Assembly: GCF_014897815.1 (NCBI RefSeq)
Contig: NZ_JABUZG010000071.1
Span: 79,894 to 143,893, forward strand
Origin: Psychrobacter sp. PG1
GTDB lineage: Bacteria; Pseudomonadota; Gammaproteobacteria; Pseudomonadales; Moraxellaceae
Direction of reading: 5' to 3'
DNA: 64,000 nt
The notes under the pieces: generated by a model
What the model was told of the DNA's origin: nothing
Databases searched by the model: none
The model's input: only the letters and a program-made list of their open reading frames with translations
Made by a program: the position numbers and the translations under genes
Shown: one piece after another, positions 41,116 through 50,344 of the stretch
How positions within the stretch are numbered: position 1 is the stretch's first letter
Layout: the number at the start of each line of letters is the position of its first letter

Positions 41116-41223
41116 AATACTTACTCAGCTAAATTAGCTATGATACAACGTCATTGATATTCTGGCTAGTAATGAGCGTTGATTATTGTTAGTAAAATTC
41201 AATCAATATGAAAATTTTTCCAT

Positions 41224-41256
41224 AAAAAAAGCAAGCGTTGATGCTTGCTTCTTTTG
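41224..41256 (-). terminator. pilQ terminator
   Basis: An 8-bp perfect stem (41229-41236 with 41243-41250, loop GTTGAT) is followed on the minus strand by seven T. It separates pilMNOPQ from aroK. Confidence 0.88.
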
Positions 41257-41279
41257 AGCGAAAACCAATCAATAAATGA

Positions 41280-43619
41280 TTAATCTATGCGGCTAATACC
41301 ATCATTGATTAATTTTGGCGTGATAAATATCAATAACTCTTCTTTAGAATTACTACGCACGTCTTTACGGAAAGCGCGACCAATATAAGGCAGGTCTCCT
41401 AAGAACGGTACTTTATCAACACCATTGCTGGTACGATTCTTAAAGACACCACCCAACACAACCGTTTGACCATCTTCGACAATAACATTGGTTGAAATAG
41501 AGTCTTCAGCAATAGCAACCTGATTATTAATAATGGTTGGCGTACCGTTAGTGATTAACAATTGCAAACCGATTTTACCATCTGGGGTGATATTTGGTGT
41601 GGCCTCTAAACTCAATGCTGCTTCTTTAAAGCTAGTGGTAGTTGCTCCACTGGCAGACGCTTCTTGATAAGGAATCTGCGTCCCTGAAGAGACTTTCGCC
41701 GTTTGCTTGTCTGCTGTCAGAATCTTCGGCGTAGAAATCACTTCACCGCGATTATCCGCTTGCAGTGCTGACAATTCAAGATCAAGCATCACATCTGACA
41801 TACTAAGCAAGCCAAAGGCAATACTACCAGCGGGGTTGGCAACCCCTAAATCGACGTTTAAGTTATCAGGACGAGTAATATCGTATGAAGGATAAGAAAC
41901 CGTTTGACCATTTACCGTCGTCGTTTCTACATCAAAGTCTTTTAAATCCCATAACGTTTGATTACTACCACCGACCAATAAATTACGGTTATTAGCAGCA
42001 CCATTTGACAAGATACCCCAACGAACCCCAATCTCTTTACTAAAGCTATCAGTGGCACTCACAATACGCGCTTCAATCATGACCTGACGGACTGGAATAT
42101 CAATTTTACCAATCAACTTATGGATATTTTCGATACTGTCAGCCACATCTTTAATAATTAAAGTATTGGTACGTTCATCTACCGTTACCGTTCCACGATT
42201 AGACAATAAGGTATTGTTATCAGCAGCATTTGCATTGCTGCCACCTGATGAGCCACTGCCTTGAGAAATAAGTGTCAAAACATCTGGCGCTTTTGCATAG
42301 CTAAGACGAATATATTCTGTGCGTAATGGCGCAAAAGACTCAACCGCTTGCTGCGCTTCAAGCTCACGTGCTTCTTGCTCAGCAAGCTCGGTGGAAGGCG
42401 CAACCAAAATGACATTGCCATTTTCACGCTTACCAAGATTTTTACTCCTTAGAATAATATCTAGCGCTTGATCCCATGGGACATTAATCAGGCGTAAGGT
42501 GATATTGCCCGCGACTGAATCACTAGCCACAATATTCATTTCTGTGAACTGCGCTAGGATATCTAAGACACTGCGAATTTCAACGTCTTGAAACTCCATA
42601 GATAGCGCTTCACCGCTATAGACTTTTTCTTCAAGTGTTGGCTCACGTAGTAGCTCAGGTTTTCTGATATTAATATTCAGCTGATTGCCTGATTGATAAG
42701 CCTGATACTCATAATCTTCTTTAACATTAATAGTAATTACACCATTTTGACCTTGGTTTTTAGTATCAATACTATCAACCAGACCACTATTAATATTCAA
42801 ACGGCGCAATAAATTTCTTGGCACGGTGCTACCCGTTAAGCGTACCACTAACTTGTTGCCTTGACGTTGGACATCAACGGGAATGGCTTCATTGGTAAGT
42901 GTGATGCTAACGTTGCCACCACTATCATTTCCTGCGGCAAAATTGACGGCACTCAAACCATCATAGCTATATTGCTTACTCACTTGCGATGCAGCAAGTT
43001 GTGGGCTTAATAATGGGTTAACTCTGACCACCATGGTATCAGCAGGCACTTGATTTTTAACCACCGTTTTACTGGCTATATTGACTGCCGATGCACTACT
43101 GGTTTCTACAATCGGTGTAACGACTGCTGTCGTCGTGATCGCATTATTGTCATTGAGTACGTCTTGGATAGGATCATTGGTCATTACTGGACGATTAGGA
43201 TCAGTAATGGTCAATAGTAAATCGTTACCTTCAATCGATGTCGTATAGTTACCTGCCTGTTTTAGCTCAACAATCAGGCGCGTAGTACTGTCACTATTCA
43301 ACGTCGTGACCTTATCAATCATACCAATATTGTATTCATTAAAGCGACTAGCAAGTCCATTCTGCACTTTTTCAAAATCTAGTACCAAACGGCTAGGGTT
43401 ATCAAGCTGATAGGCGGCAGGTAACACTGGTAAACCGTCAAATCCCAAACGCATTTGCGTCACTGCTGGTGCAATTTGTACCACAGAAACTTCGTTAATG
43501 CGCTGTGCGGCATGGGCACTATTACTCACTGCTACCATGCTGATTGCCAATGCTGAAATGGCAAAAGCAGAAGATACGCGGTTGCTCATCATCGTTACCT
43601 TGTTATTGCGTACTGTCAT
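41280..43619 (-). CDS. pilQ: type IV pilus secretin PilQ
   Basis: 779 residues. PilQ forms the outer-membrane channel through which the type IV pilus passes. After a signal peptide (about 1-38), two AMIN-type peptidoglycan-binding regions (IAPAVTQMRLGFDGLP, then INGVITINV-like NGVITINVKEDYEYQ) precede the STN domain (ALSMEFQDVEIRSVLDILAQF), an N1-type domain and the secretin core with VEDGQTVVLGGVFKNRTSNGVDKVPFLGDLPYIGRAFR near the end. Last gene of the operon, before a clear terminator. GAGG precedes the ATG. Confidence 0.96.
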   Translation of the reverse strand: MTVRNNKVTMMSNRVSSAFAISALAISMVAVSNSAHAAQRINEVSVVQIAPAVTQMRLGFDGLPVLPAAYQLDNPSRLVLDFEKVQNGLASRFNEYNIGMIDKVTTLNSDSTTRLIVELKQAGNYTTSIEGNDLLLTITDPNRPVMTNDPIQDVLNDNNAITTTAVVTPIVETSSASAVNIASKTVVKNQVPADTMVVRVNPLLSPQLAASQVSKQYSYDGLSAVNFAAGNDSGGNVSITLTNEAIPVDVQRQGNKLVVRLTGSTVPRNLLRRLNINSGLVDSIDTKNQGQNGVITINVKEDYEYQAYQSGNQLNINIRKPELLREPTLEEKVYSGEALSMEFQDVEIRSVLDILAQFTEMNIVASDSVAGNITLRLINVPWDQALDIILRSKNLGKRENGNVILVAPSTELAEQEARELEAQQAVESFAPLRTEYIRLSYAKAPDVLTLISQGSGSSGGSNANAADNNTLLSNRGTVTVDERTNTLIIKDVADSIENIHKLIGKIDIPVRQVMIEARIVSATDSFSKEIGVRWGILSNGAANNRNLLVGGSNQTLWDLKDFDVETTTVNGQTVSYPSYDITRPDNLNVDLGVANPAGSIAFGLLSMSDVMLDLELSALQADNRGEVISTPKILTADKQTAKVSSGTQIPYQEASASGATTTSFKEAALSLEATPNITPDGKIGLQLLITNGTPTIINNQVAIAEDSISTNVIVEDGQTVVLGGVFKNRTSNGVDKVPFLGDLPYIGRAFRKDVRSNSKEELLIFITPKLINDGISRID

Positions 43620-43646
43620 TATTTATTCCTCAAAAAATCTGCCGAC

Positions 43647-44180
43647 TTAGCTTATGGGTGAAACCAACGACTGGGGTTTTTCAACAAACCCAGCGCGGCT
43701 GTCTGGCACAATTTCAATCAAGTTAATCTGGGTCGGCGTGATTTCAACAATACGGCCGTCATTTAGTCCAAGATAATCACCTACTTTAACACTCGCGACT
43801 GAACCATCAGGGCGTTGTACCAACGCATATCGCTGACCTTCAGGTGAAATTACGACACCACGAAAAATCAGTTGCGATAGCTCATATTGCTCAAGAGGTT
43901 CTTTCACTCTGGTAATGTCAGGACGCACACCATCGATGGAAGTGGTAGGACCTTGGACATTGACTAAACTCGGTGGTAAGAATGGACTGCGCTGTGCGCT
44001 GGCACTATAAACAAAGTCTTCTACTAGCTCAGCTTTGGGCGGTGGTTCAATAGGCTGAGCTGGCTGATTACGGATATCGGTCATTGATTGCTCTGCCATA
44101 CCAATGCGATCCGCACACCCTGTCATGGACAATACAGCCATGCTTAAAACCAATAGCGTAGGCAGTTTTTGAATATTCAT
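43647..44180 (-). CDS. pilP: type IV pilus lipoprotein PilP
   Basis: 177 residues with a lipoprotein signal; lipobox MTGC, Cys22. PilP is an inner-membrane-anchored lipoprotein that links the PilMNO platform to PilQ. The beta-rich C-terminal domain contains LEQYELSQLIFRGVVI and ALVQRPDGSVASVKVGDYLGLNDGRIVEI, typical of the family. The start overlaps the pilO stop by one base (TAATG). Confidence 0.94.
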   Translation of the reverse strand: MNIQKLPTLLVLSMAVLSMTGCADRIGMAEQSMTDIRNQPAQPIEPPPKAELVEDFVYSASAQRSPFLPPSLVNVQGPTTSIDGVRPDITRVKEPLEQYELSQLIFRGVVISPEGQRYALVQRPDGSVASVKVGDYLGLNDGRIVEITPTQINLIEIVPDSRAGFVEKPQSLVSPIS

Positions 44181-44914
44181 TAGTTGCCTCCTGCATTATC
44201 AGTGGTTGCAGCGTCAGTGACAGCAACCGTTTCATCACCCTCAGGGTCAGCTTCTTTTGAACGATAGGTTTTGGTTTGTAATACCAAATTAAGCTCCGGT
44301 AAAACATCCAATGTCGGCTGAGGATTGCTGACCTCAAAATCATGCATAGTAATGATTCGTGGTAAGGCGGCAAGACCACTAATAAAGCTACCAAACTGAT
44401 GATATTCGCCCAAAGCAGCAATGCGGATAGGTTGCTCAATAAAAAATTCGTTTTCAATCTCAGGCTCTACTGAAATGTCTTGAAAACGTATATTGCTGCC
44501 GACACCCGTCATGTTAATGCCCTCTACCAGCTCTGATACACGCGTATCTTTTGGTAGCTGATCGAGTAAGGTATTGAACTCAGCTTCCATTTGGACAACT
44601 TGCTCTTGGTAGGCTTTTAAATGACGCGCGCGTGATTCTTTTTCACGATAGCTATCAAGTAACGTTTGTTGCTGACTCTCAGCAGCATTGATCTCATCGA
44701 TCTTACTACTAATCGGTAAAGCCCATGCCAACGCTGCGATGAGCGTAATAATAAGCCCTATTACCGTTACCTTTACAGGTAATGGCCAGCTGCCGTAGTT
44801 TTCAGAGTCCAACGATTCAAAACTGCGGCGAAACTCCTGTAAATCAAACTGTTGCTTTGGTTTCAAGGCTGTTTTTTTGGTTTTAATCAGGTTTTTTTTA
44901 CGGTTAAGCTTCAT
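44180..44914 (-). CDS. pilO: type IV pilus assembly protein PilO
   Basis: 244 residues. One transmembrane helix (about 51-68) follows a basic cytoplasmic N-terminus. It continues with a coiled coil (LLDSYREKESRARHLKAYQEQV...) and a ferredoxin-like periplasmic domain with LLDQLPKDTRVSELVEGINMTG and PRIITMHDFEV. PilO pairs with PilN to form the alignment subcomplex between PilM and PilP. The start overlaps the pilN stop by four bases (ATGA), with GGAGG ahead. Confidence 0.95.
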   Translation of the reverse strand: MKLNRKKNLIKTKKTALKPKQQFDLQEFRRSFESLDSENYGSWPLPVKVTVIGLIITLIAALAWALPISSKIDEINAAESQQQTLLDSYREKESRARHLKAYQEQVVQMEAEFNTLLDQLPKDTRVSELVEGINMTGVGSNIRFQDISVEPEIENEFFIEQPIRIAALGEYHQFGSFISGLAALPRIITMHDFEVSNPQPTLDVLPELNLVLQTKTYRSKEADPEGDETVAVTDAATTDNAGGN

Positions 44915-45573
44915 AACTCACCTCCAGGTACAGTGGTACCGTCAGCACCCTCTACAGGAACGGCTGTTTCCGACTGTACTTTGGTCGTGATCACAAACTG
45001 TACATAACTGTCTTCAGGATAAATAGGACGCGGCTGTTCACCAGCGGTGACCGTATTATTAAGCACTGGTGCAGATTCATAAGCACTGATATTTTGTTGG
45101 ATATTACTAACGGCTGAATCACCCATCCATTTACTATCATCAAGATTACGAATCAAACTTGATACAATATTTGGATTATCAGCTCGACCTGTCAGCGTCA
45201 AAACATCGCCTTCACGTTTGAGATTATTCAAATAGAGTGCCGGCGGGATGGCTTTAGCAAGATCATCCCATAAACGAACAGGTACAGGACGTCGACCCTG
45301 CAAGTCTTGAATGACTTGCATACGTGAAATGATATCGTCACGGCGCTGTTCCAGACTATCAATTTCAGTCAAAGCCGTATCTAAAAGCGCATTTTCTTTT
45401 TCAATCAATGCGTTCGCATCCAGTTGTTCATCAAGCTCGTTGTTAAAGTAGCTCCATGAAGCAAATGCAGCCAATAAAGTAAGCAAAGTCACTGCCACTA
45501 CTAACGTGAGAAATTCTTTATTGCGACGCTCGCGCTCTTCTTGGCGCCAAGGTAATAGGTTAATACGAGCCAT
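44911..45573 (-). CDS. pilN: type IV pilus assembly protein PilN
   Basis: 220 residues from the ATG at 45573. The N-terminus MARINLLPWR is the conserved cytoplasmic peptide that binds the groove of PilM. A membrane helix (about 22-40), a coiled coil and a ferredoxin-like periplasmic domain (LYLNNLKREGDVLTLTGRADNPNIVSSLIRNL) follow. The longer frame (ten extra residues inside pilM) is rejected: this ATG shares one base with the pilM stop (TAATG). Confidence 0.95.
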   Translation of the reverse strand: MARINLLPWRQEERERRNKEFLTLVVAVTLLTLLAAFASWSYFNNELDEQLDANALIEKENALLDTALTEIDSLEQRRDDIISRMQVIQDLQGRRPVPVRLWDDLAKAIPPALYLNNLKREGDVLTLTGRADNPNIVSSLIRNLDDSKWMGDSAVSNIQQNISAYESAPVLNNTVTAGEQPRPIYPEDSYVQFVITTKVQSETAVPVEGADGTTVPGGEL

Positions 45574-46628
45574 TAGTCGAAGCTCCTTAACGCAAGACCG
45601 CATGCAGCCATTAAACTTGGTGCATCAATGGCCAGTTGCTCATTATCGATATTTGGGGCAATAGTCATATTGATAAAAGGGTTGGCAATACTGACAGTCA
45701 CCCCAAGTTTTTGCTGTGCCATACCAGCAAGACCAGCAATAGAGCTACTACCACCAGCAAGAACCACATGATCGATACTACTGTATTGGCTTGAAGAGAA
45801 GTAAAATTGCAACGAACGAGTAATTTGTTGAATGGTATTCTCAATAAAAGGCGTCAATACATCAAGGTAGTAGTCATCTGGTAAGGTACGCTCACGCTTG
45901 CTGATAGCCGCTTCTTCAGCAGATAGTCCATAACGATTTTGTATCGCTTCTGTCAACTGAACACCACCAAATAGTTGTTCACGGCTATAGATAAACTCAC
46001 CGTTCTTAGCGATATATAAAGTCGTTTGATTATGACCAATATCTATCAAAGCCACTAATTCTGGGGCATTTGGTAAGTTATCTACCATGAGTCCGAAAGC
46101 ACGCTCTATCGCATGGGATTCGATATCCATAACCTTCGTTTGAAGACCACCAAAGGTTAAGGCATCAACTCTTTGGTCAACATTCTCCGAGCGTGATGCG
46201 GCAAGTAAGACTTGCACCATATCATCACTTACTAAAGAAGGTCCTAAAACTTCAAAGTCTAAGTTGACGTCTTCTAATGGATAAGGTATGTATTGATCAG
46301 CATCTAAACGTATTTGAGCTTCGCGCTCAACATCGCTTAGCGCAGCATCCATATCAATAATTTTAGTAATCACTGCTGACCCTGATACGGCAGTTGCAGC
46401 ATTACTACCAGCGACGTGACAGCGCTTAGCTAAGTTAGCAATGATATGACCGACCGCTTCGGTGTCTACAAGAAGTTTATCGACGACTATACCTTCTGGC
46501 AATCTTTCGATGCCATAAGATTTTAGATGAAACATGCCCTGTTGGCGCTCTATGTCAACCAACTTTACTGAAGTGGCACAGATATCAACACCAATCAAAT
46601 GTCGACTTTTTGAAGTAAATAGCCTCAC
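45573..46628 (-). CDS. pilM: type IV pilus assembly protein PilM
   Basis: 351 residues from a GTG. PilM is a cytoplasmic actin-like ATPase-fold protein at the base of the pilus. Evidence: GVDICATSVKLVDIER (phosphate-1-like loop near 13-28), LVALIDIGHNQTTLYIAKNG (second phosphate loop) and HVVLAGGSSSIAGL (adenosine motif). First gene of pilMNOPQ and divergent from ponA, the standard arrangement in gammaproteobacteria. AGAG lies just before the start. Confidence 0.95.
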   Translation of the reverse strand: MRLFTSKSRHLIGVDICATSVKLVDIERQQGMFHLKSYGIERLPEGIVVDKLLVDTEAVGHIIANLAKRCHVAGSNAATAVSGSAVITKIIDMDAALSDVEREAQIRLDADQYIPYPLEDVNLDFEVLGPSLVSDDMVQVLLAASRSENVDQRVDALTFGGLQTKVMDIESHAIERAFGLMVDNLPNAPELVALIDIGHNQTTLYIAKNGEFIYSREQLFGGVQLTEAIQNRYGLSAEEAAISKRERTLPDDYYLDVLTPFIENTIQQITRSLQFYFSSSQYSSIDHVVLAGGSSSIAGLAGMAQQKLGVTVSIANPFINMTIAPNIDNEQLAIDAPSLMAACGLALRSFD

Positions 46629-46821
46629 AAACTCTATACCTTATATTAAGTGTACAATCTGATAGTTATTTGTAATAATTCAGTACAATACTTTACTTAA
46701 CAGATAGATTCAAGCATTTAAATAAGTTATTAAGGTCAACTTACACATTTATTATGACCTGCTGATTTTGTTCAAGGTATAATACATTACCTGTTGCAAA
46801 TTTTAATTGATAAGTCTTCTT

Positions 46822-49470
46822 ATGACCAAAAAAAATGCTACCGCCCGTCTCATTCACTTTTTGGTGGGGCTTGTTATCGCCTGCTTGGCATTGGCAGTTA
46901 TCCTAGCACTTGCTGTGCCCATTGGTTTTTATGGGATGGCAATGTATTTATCGCCTACCCTACCTAGCATTCAAGAGATTAAAACAGCAAATTTAGAGAT
47001 GCCATTACAGATATATAGTAGTGATGACAAACTTATTGGCCAATATGGTAACCGTTTGTCTTTACCAATTACTTTTGAAGATATTCCTGAAAATTTGACT
47101 CACGCTTTTTTAGCAGCAGAAGATGCGTCCTTTTTTCAGCACAGTGGTATTAGTATTAAGGGTCTTGGTCGCGCGGTGACAGAAGTAGTAACTGATGACG
47201 ACAGCCAAACGGGTGGCTCTACCATTACTATGCAGGTTGCCAAGAACTACTTCTTAAGTCCAGAGCGCACCTTAAATCGCAAATTGGTCGAGCTATTTTT
47301 AGCACGTAAAATAGAAGATGAGCTCAGTAAAAATGATATCTTGACGCTTTATGTCAACAAAATCTATCTAGGCGAAGGCGCTTATGGTATCCGCGCCGCG
47401 GCCAAGAAGTACTATAGTAAATCCTTAGAAAACCTCACTATTGCTGAAACAGCAATGTTGGCAGGTCTGCCCAAAGCCCCTTCTAAATATAATCCTGTTG
47501 CCAATCCCAGTCGCGCGCTGACTCGCCGCAACTGGATCATTGGACGCATGCACGAGTTAGGCTATATCAGCAAAGCACAACGCGACGAAGCGATCAGCTC
47601 ACCAGTAGGCATTAACCTCTATAAAGAGAAGCTCGACGTCAATATGCCGTATTTGGCAGAAATGACACGCTCTACATTGGTCAATCGCTATGGTAAGCAA
47701 GTGATGCATAGTGGATGGCGGGTACGCCTTACGGTTGATAGCAAAGCACAGACAGATGCGGAAGCGGCGGTACTGACCGGTTTGGTGGCTTACGAACATC
47801 GTCATGGTTGGCGCGGGGCTGAAGCAAATGATGAACCGCTAGAAAATTTCCGCCGCTATAGTAATATGACCCCCGCCAAAGTCACCAAAGTGAATGCTCG
47901 CAGTTTTGAGGCGACAATGCCCTCTGGTGAAAATGTGACCGTTGGTTGGTCTGGGATGAGCTGGGCACGCAAGTATATTTCTGCCAATCGTATCGGTTAC
48001 TTTCCTGACAACGCCCGCCAAATTGTCAATAAAAACGATATCATTCGTTTGATACCGACCGCGAATGGTAATTGGCAGTTGGGACAAATTCCCAAACTAC
48101 AAGGAAGTCTGGTCTCCTTGAATCCAGAAACTGGTGCTGTTAAGGCATTGGTCGGTGGCTTTGACTTTAATCACAGTAAATTCAATCGTGCTCTACAAGG
48201 CTGGCGTCAACCAGGCTCAACCATTAAACCACTTGTCTATACCGCTGCTCTAGAAAAAGGCTATCGCCCAGATAGCATTGTTTCGGATCGACCGATTCAA
48301 GTAGGTGATTGGAAACCGAAAAATTCTGATGGAAGATTTTTGGGAGATATTACTTTACGTCGTGCTCTATATCGGTCACGTAACCTAGTGTCTATTCGAT
48401 TGCTACAGGCTGTGGGCATCTCTGATGTGCGCGACCTGTTAGATGAATTCGGTCTTGATAAAGAAAAGCTGCCGACGACTTTGTCGTTAGCGCTAGGCAC
48501 AGGACAGGCTACACCATTACAGATGGCAACAGCTTATGCCACGTTTGCAAATGGCGGTCACCGTGTACAGCCGTATTTTATCGAACAAATTTATAATTAT
48601 AATAATAACCTCCTCTTTCAGGCAAACCCACGCCAAGCGTGTGCCACCTGCTTCAATGAAAAACTTGAAGACCTCAATAGAAATCTCATCGAAGATTATA
48701 AGAAGTCAATTGAAAATGAAGACAGTGCTATCGATGATGAAGTGATGGTTAAAGAACAAAATTTAGAAAATATTGATAACATTGAACAAAACGGTAAAGC
48801 GCTAAATGTAAAGGTTTATGATGCTAGTCCACAGGCCGATCGCTTAAAAGCGCCAGCGGTTCAATATGCACTGGCTAAGCAAGCACCTCGAATCTTACAA
48901 CCCAGAGTCGCTTTTGAGATGGCAGATATCTTACGTGACGTCGTACAGCGTGGTACGGCAGTACGAGCAAAGGCTTTAGGTCGTGATGATATTGGTGGCA
49001 AGACCGGTACCACCAATGAAGCAAAAGACGCTTGGTTTGCAGGTTTTCATCCTACCAATGCAACTGTCGTATGGATGGGTTTTGATCAACCATCAACCAT
49101 GGGTCGTCGCGAATATGGTGGTGTGGCAGCCTTACCCGTTTGGATGGATTTTATGAAAGCCCAACTTAAAGACACGCCTCATCAATGGGTGTCTATCAAT
49201 AACCGCGCCAAATCGAAAAAACAAAAGCAAAAAATTATAGAAACGACTGATGATGGTATTCTGGCCGATGATGAAGATACGGATAGCAGCGAATCAGAAA
49301 AACCAGTTAAGACGCAGGCTCAACAGCGTAAATCACCACCAGCTGAGCCTGTTGAAGCACAAACTAGCTCTCAAGCAGCCAAACCTAGTAATAGTCGTAG
49401 TAATGATAGCGTGCCGCAAAACCCTTTATCGGTAACACCCGTTGAGCGCATGCCACCGATACCAGAGTAG
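46822..49470 (+). CDS. mrcA: penicillin-binding protein 1A (bifunctional)
   Basis: 882 residues. It polymerises glycan strands and cross-links peptides in the periplasm. One membrane anchor (about 12-40) is followed by the GT51 transglycosylase with Glu100 in EDASFFQHSG and GGSTITMQVAKNYFLSPERT; an OB-like insert; the transpeptidase with catalytic Ser466 in GSTIKP, SRN (RSRNLVS) and KTGT at Lys727. A Gln/Ser/Pro-rich C-terminal tail of about 80 residues is probably flexible. The ATG at 46822 is chosen over an in-frame TTG five codons earlier. Divergent from pilM as ponA is in pseudomonads. Confidence 0.95.
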   Translation: MTKKNATARLIHFLVGLVIACLALAVILALAVPIGFYGMAMYLSPTLPSIQEIKTANLEMPLQIYSSDDKLIGQYGNRLSLPITFEDIPENLTHAFLAAEDASFFQHSGISIKGLGRAVTEVVTDDDSQTGGSTITMQVAKNYFLSPERTLNRKLVELFLARKIEDELSKNDILTLYVNKIYLGEGAYGIRAAAKKYYSKSLENLTIAETAMLAGLPKAPSKYNPVANPSRALTRRNWIIGRMHELGYISKAQRDEAISSPVGINLYKEKLDVNMPYLAEMTRSTLVNRYGKQVMHSGWRVRLTVDSKAQTDAEAAVLTGLVAYEHRHGWRGAEANDEPLENFRRYSNMTPAKVTKVNARSFEATMPSGENVTVGWSGMSWARKYISANRIGYFPDNARQIVNKNDIIRLIPTANGNWQLGQIPKLQGSLVSLNPETGAVKALVGGFDFNHSKFNRALQGWRQPGSTIKPLVYTAALEKGYRPDSIVSDRPIQVGDWKPKNSDGRFLGDITLRRALYRSRNLVSIRLLQAVGISDVRDLLDEFGLDKEKLPTTLSLALGTGQATPLQMATAYATFANGGHRVQPYFIEQIYNYNNNLLFQANPRQACATCFNEKLEDLNRNLIEDYKKSIENEDSAIDDEVMVKEQNLENIDNIEQNGKALNVKVYDASPQADRLKAPAVQYALAKQAPRILQPRVAFEMADILRDVVQRGTAVRAKALGRDDIGGKTGTTNEAKDAWFAGFHPTNATVVWMGFDQPSTMGRREYGGVAALPVWMDFMKAQLKDTPHQWVSINNRAKSKKQKQKIIETTDDGILADDEDTDSSESEKPVKTQAQQRKSPPAEPVEAQTSSQAAKPSNSRSNDSVPQNPLSVTPVERMPPIPE

Positions 49471-49500
49471 ACAACCATTAATAATATAAACTTATGACGC

Positions 49501-49541
49501 AAAAAAAGGCTTATTTGGCACTCGCTAAATAAGCCTTTTTT
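49501..49541. terminator. ponA/mrcA terminator
   Basis: A perfect 14-bp stem (49503-49516 with 49527-49540) has A-run and T-run edges, so it works in either direction. It lies 30 bases after the stop. Confidence 0.92.
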
Positions 49542-49593
49542 ATACTTAATATTTTGATCAATACCACTCTATTAAAGAATAGTCATCAGTAAA

Positions 49594-49634
49594 CTAGGAC
49601 ACGTCTTCATTTTAAAAATGGTGATAAAAATGAG
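49594..49634. repeat. dispersed palindromic element, copy 3 (reverse orientation)
   Basis: CTAGGACACGTCTTCATTTT, then AAAATGGTGATAAAAATGAG: this matches the reverse complement of the copy at 40485; the far end is decayed. It lies downstream of ponA and of the DUF6586-like gene. Confidence 0.7.
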
Positions 49635-49655
49635 ATAAAATTTTAATAACTATTT

Positions 49656-50177
49656 TTAGAACTCAACCATACCAGCACGTAGTTGCTCAATCAGCTCTAA
49701 AAACTGCTGACGCCATTCTCGTATTGTCGTCTCATCTGGCAGCCATTGATTCGACAAGGTCACAACGTTAACAATAAGATCAGGTGAGGCAGTATTGCTT
49801 GGTGTTTGATCTACGATAGTATCTGGTGGCACGGCGTACAGACAACGCTGATACGCACGCTCTATATTGGCCAAAAAACCCTGCTGCTGTAACTGCTGTA
49901 ATCGCTGAATCTCAGGCGATACTTGGGTACGCTCGCTCAATGCTTGCTCAATATCTGACAATGTTGGTGCGCTCATGTTTAAACTATAAAAATAACCTAG
50001 CTCTTGGGTAAATGCGAGAAAGGCACCGTATAGATGAAAAATAGCAGTTTCACAATGGGCTTGGTATAGCTGCTTATCATCGGTGCTTCCCGCCGCTTGG
50101 CAGGATAGACGACAGAAATACAGTTTTTGATTGGTTCGGTCTGCTTGATATTTGGCAACGCGGGTTTTACCTGCCAT
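49656..50177 (-). CDS. DUF6586-like protein of unknown function
   Basis: 173 residues, soluble and mainly helical. The N-terminal block RTNQKLYFCRLSCQAAG followed by CETAIFHLYGAFLAFTQELGYFYSLN resembles a family of uncharacterised pseudomonad proteins (DUF6586) in which TNQKLYFA and ALFHLHSA blocks are conserved. A Gln-rich helix and a WRQQFLELIEQLRAGMVEF end follow. The molecular role is unknown. It lies downstream of rpoC behind its terminator. Confidence 0.6.
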   Translation of the reverse strand: MAGKTRVAKYQADRTNQKLYFCRLSCQAAGSTDDKQLYQAHCETAIFHLYGAFLAFTQELGYFYSLNMSAPTLSDIEQALSERTQVSPEIQRLQQLQQQGFLANIERAYQRCLYAVPPDTIVDQTPSNTASPDLIVNVVTLSNQWLPDETTIREWRQQFLELIEQLRAGMVEF

Positions 50178-50275
50178 TTGCGACTTATCCTTATATGAAG
50201 TGTAAATTAGGGCATATTTTCCAGTGTACTATTTTTTTAGATAACAGTACCATGCATTTCTCACTTTATTGCACA

Positions 50276-50309
50276 CACAAAAAAGCCAGCAACTTAGGCT
50301 GGCTTTTTA
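50276..50309 (-). terminator. rpoC terminator
   Basis: AAAAAAGCCAGC and GCTGGCTTTTT enclose AACTTAG; on the minus strand the stem is followed by six T. It lies 35 bases beyond the rpoC stop. Confidence 0.9.
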
Positions 50310-50344
50310 TCAAATTGACAATAAATCAAAGACGCTTAATACTA

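Noticed and set aside
46778..46783. TATAAT upstream of ponA as a called promoter
   Set aside because: Well placed for ponA, but the -35 candidates (GACCTG or TGACCT) are poor, so left uncalled.
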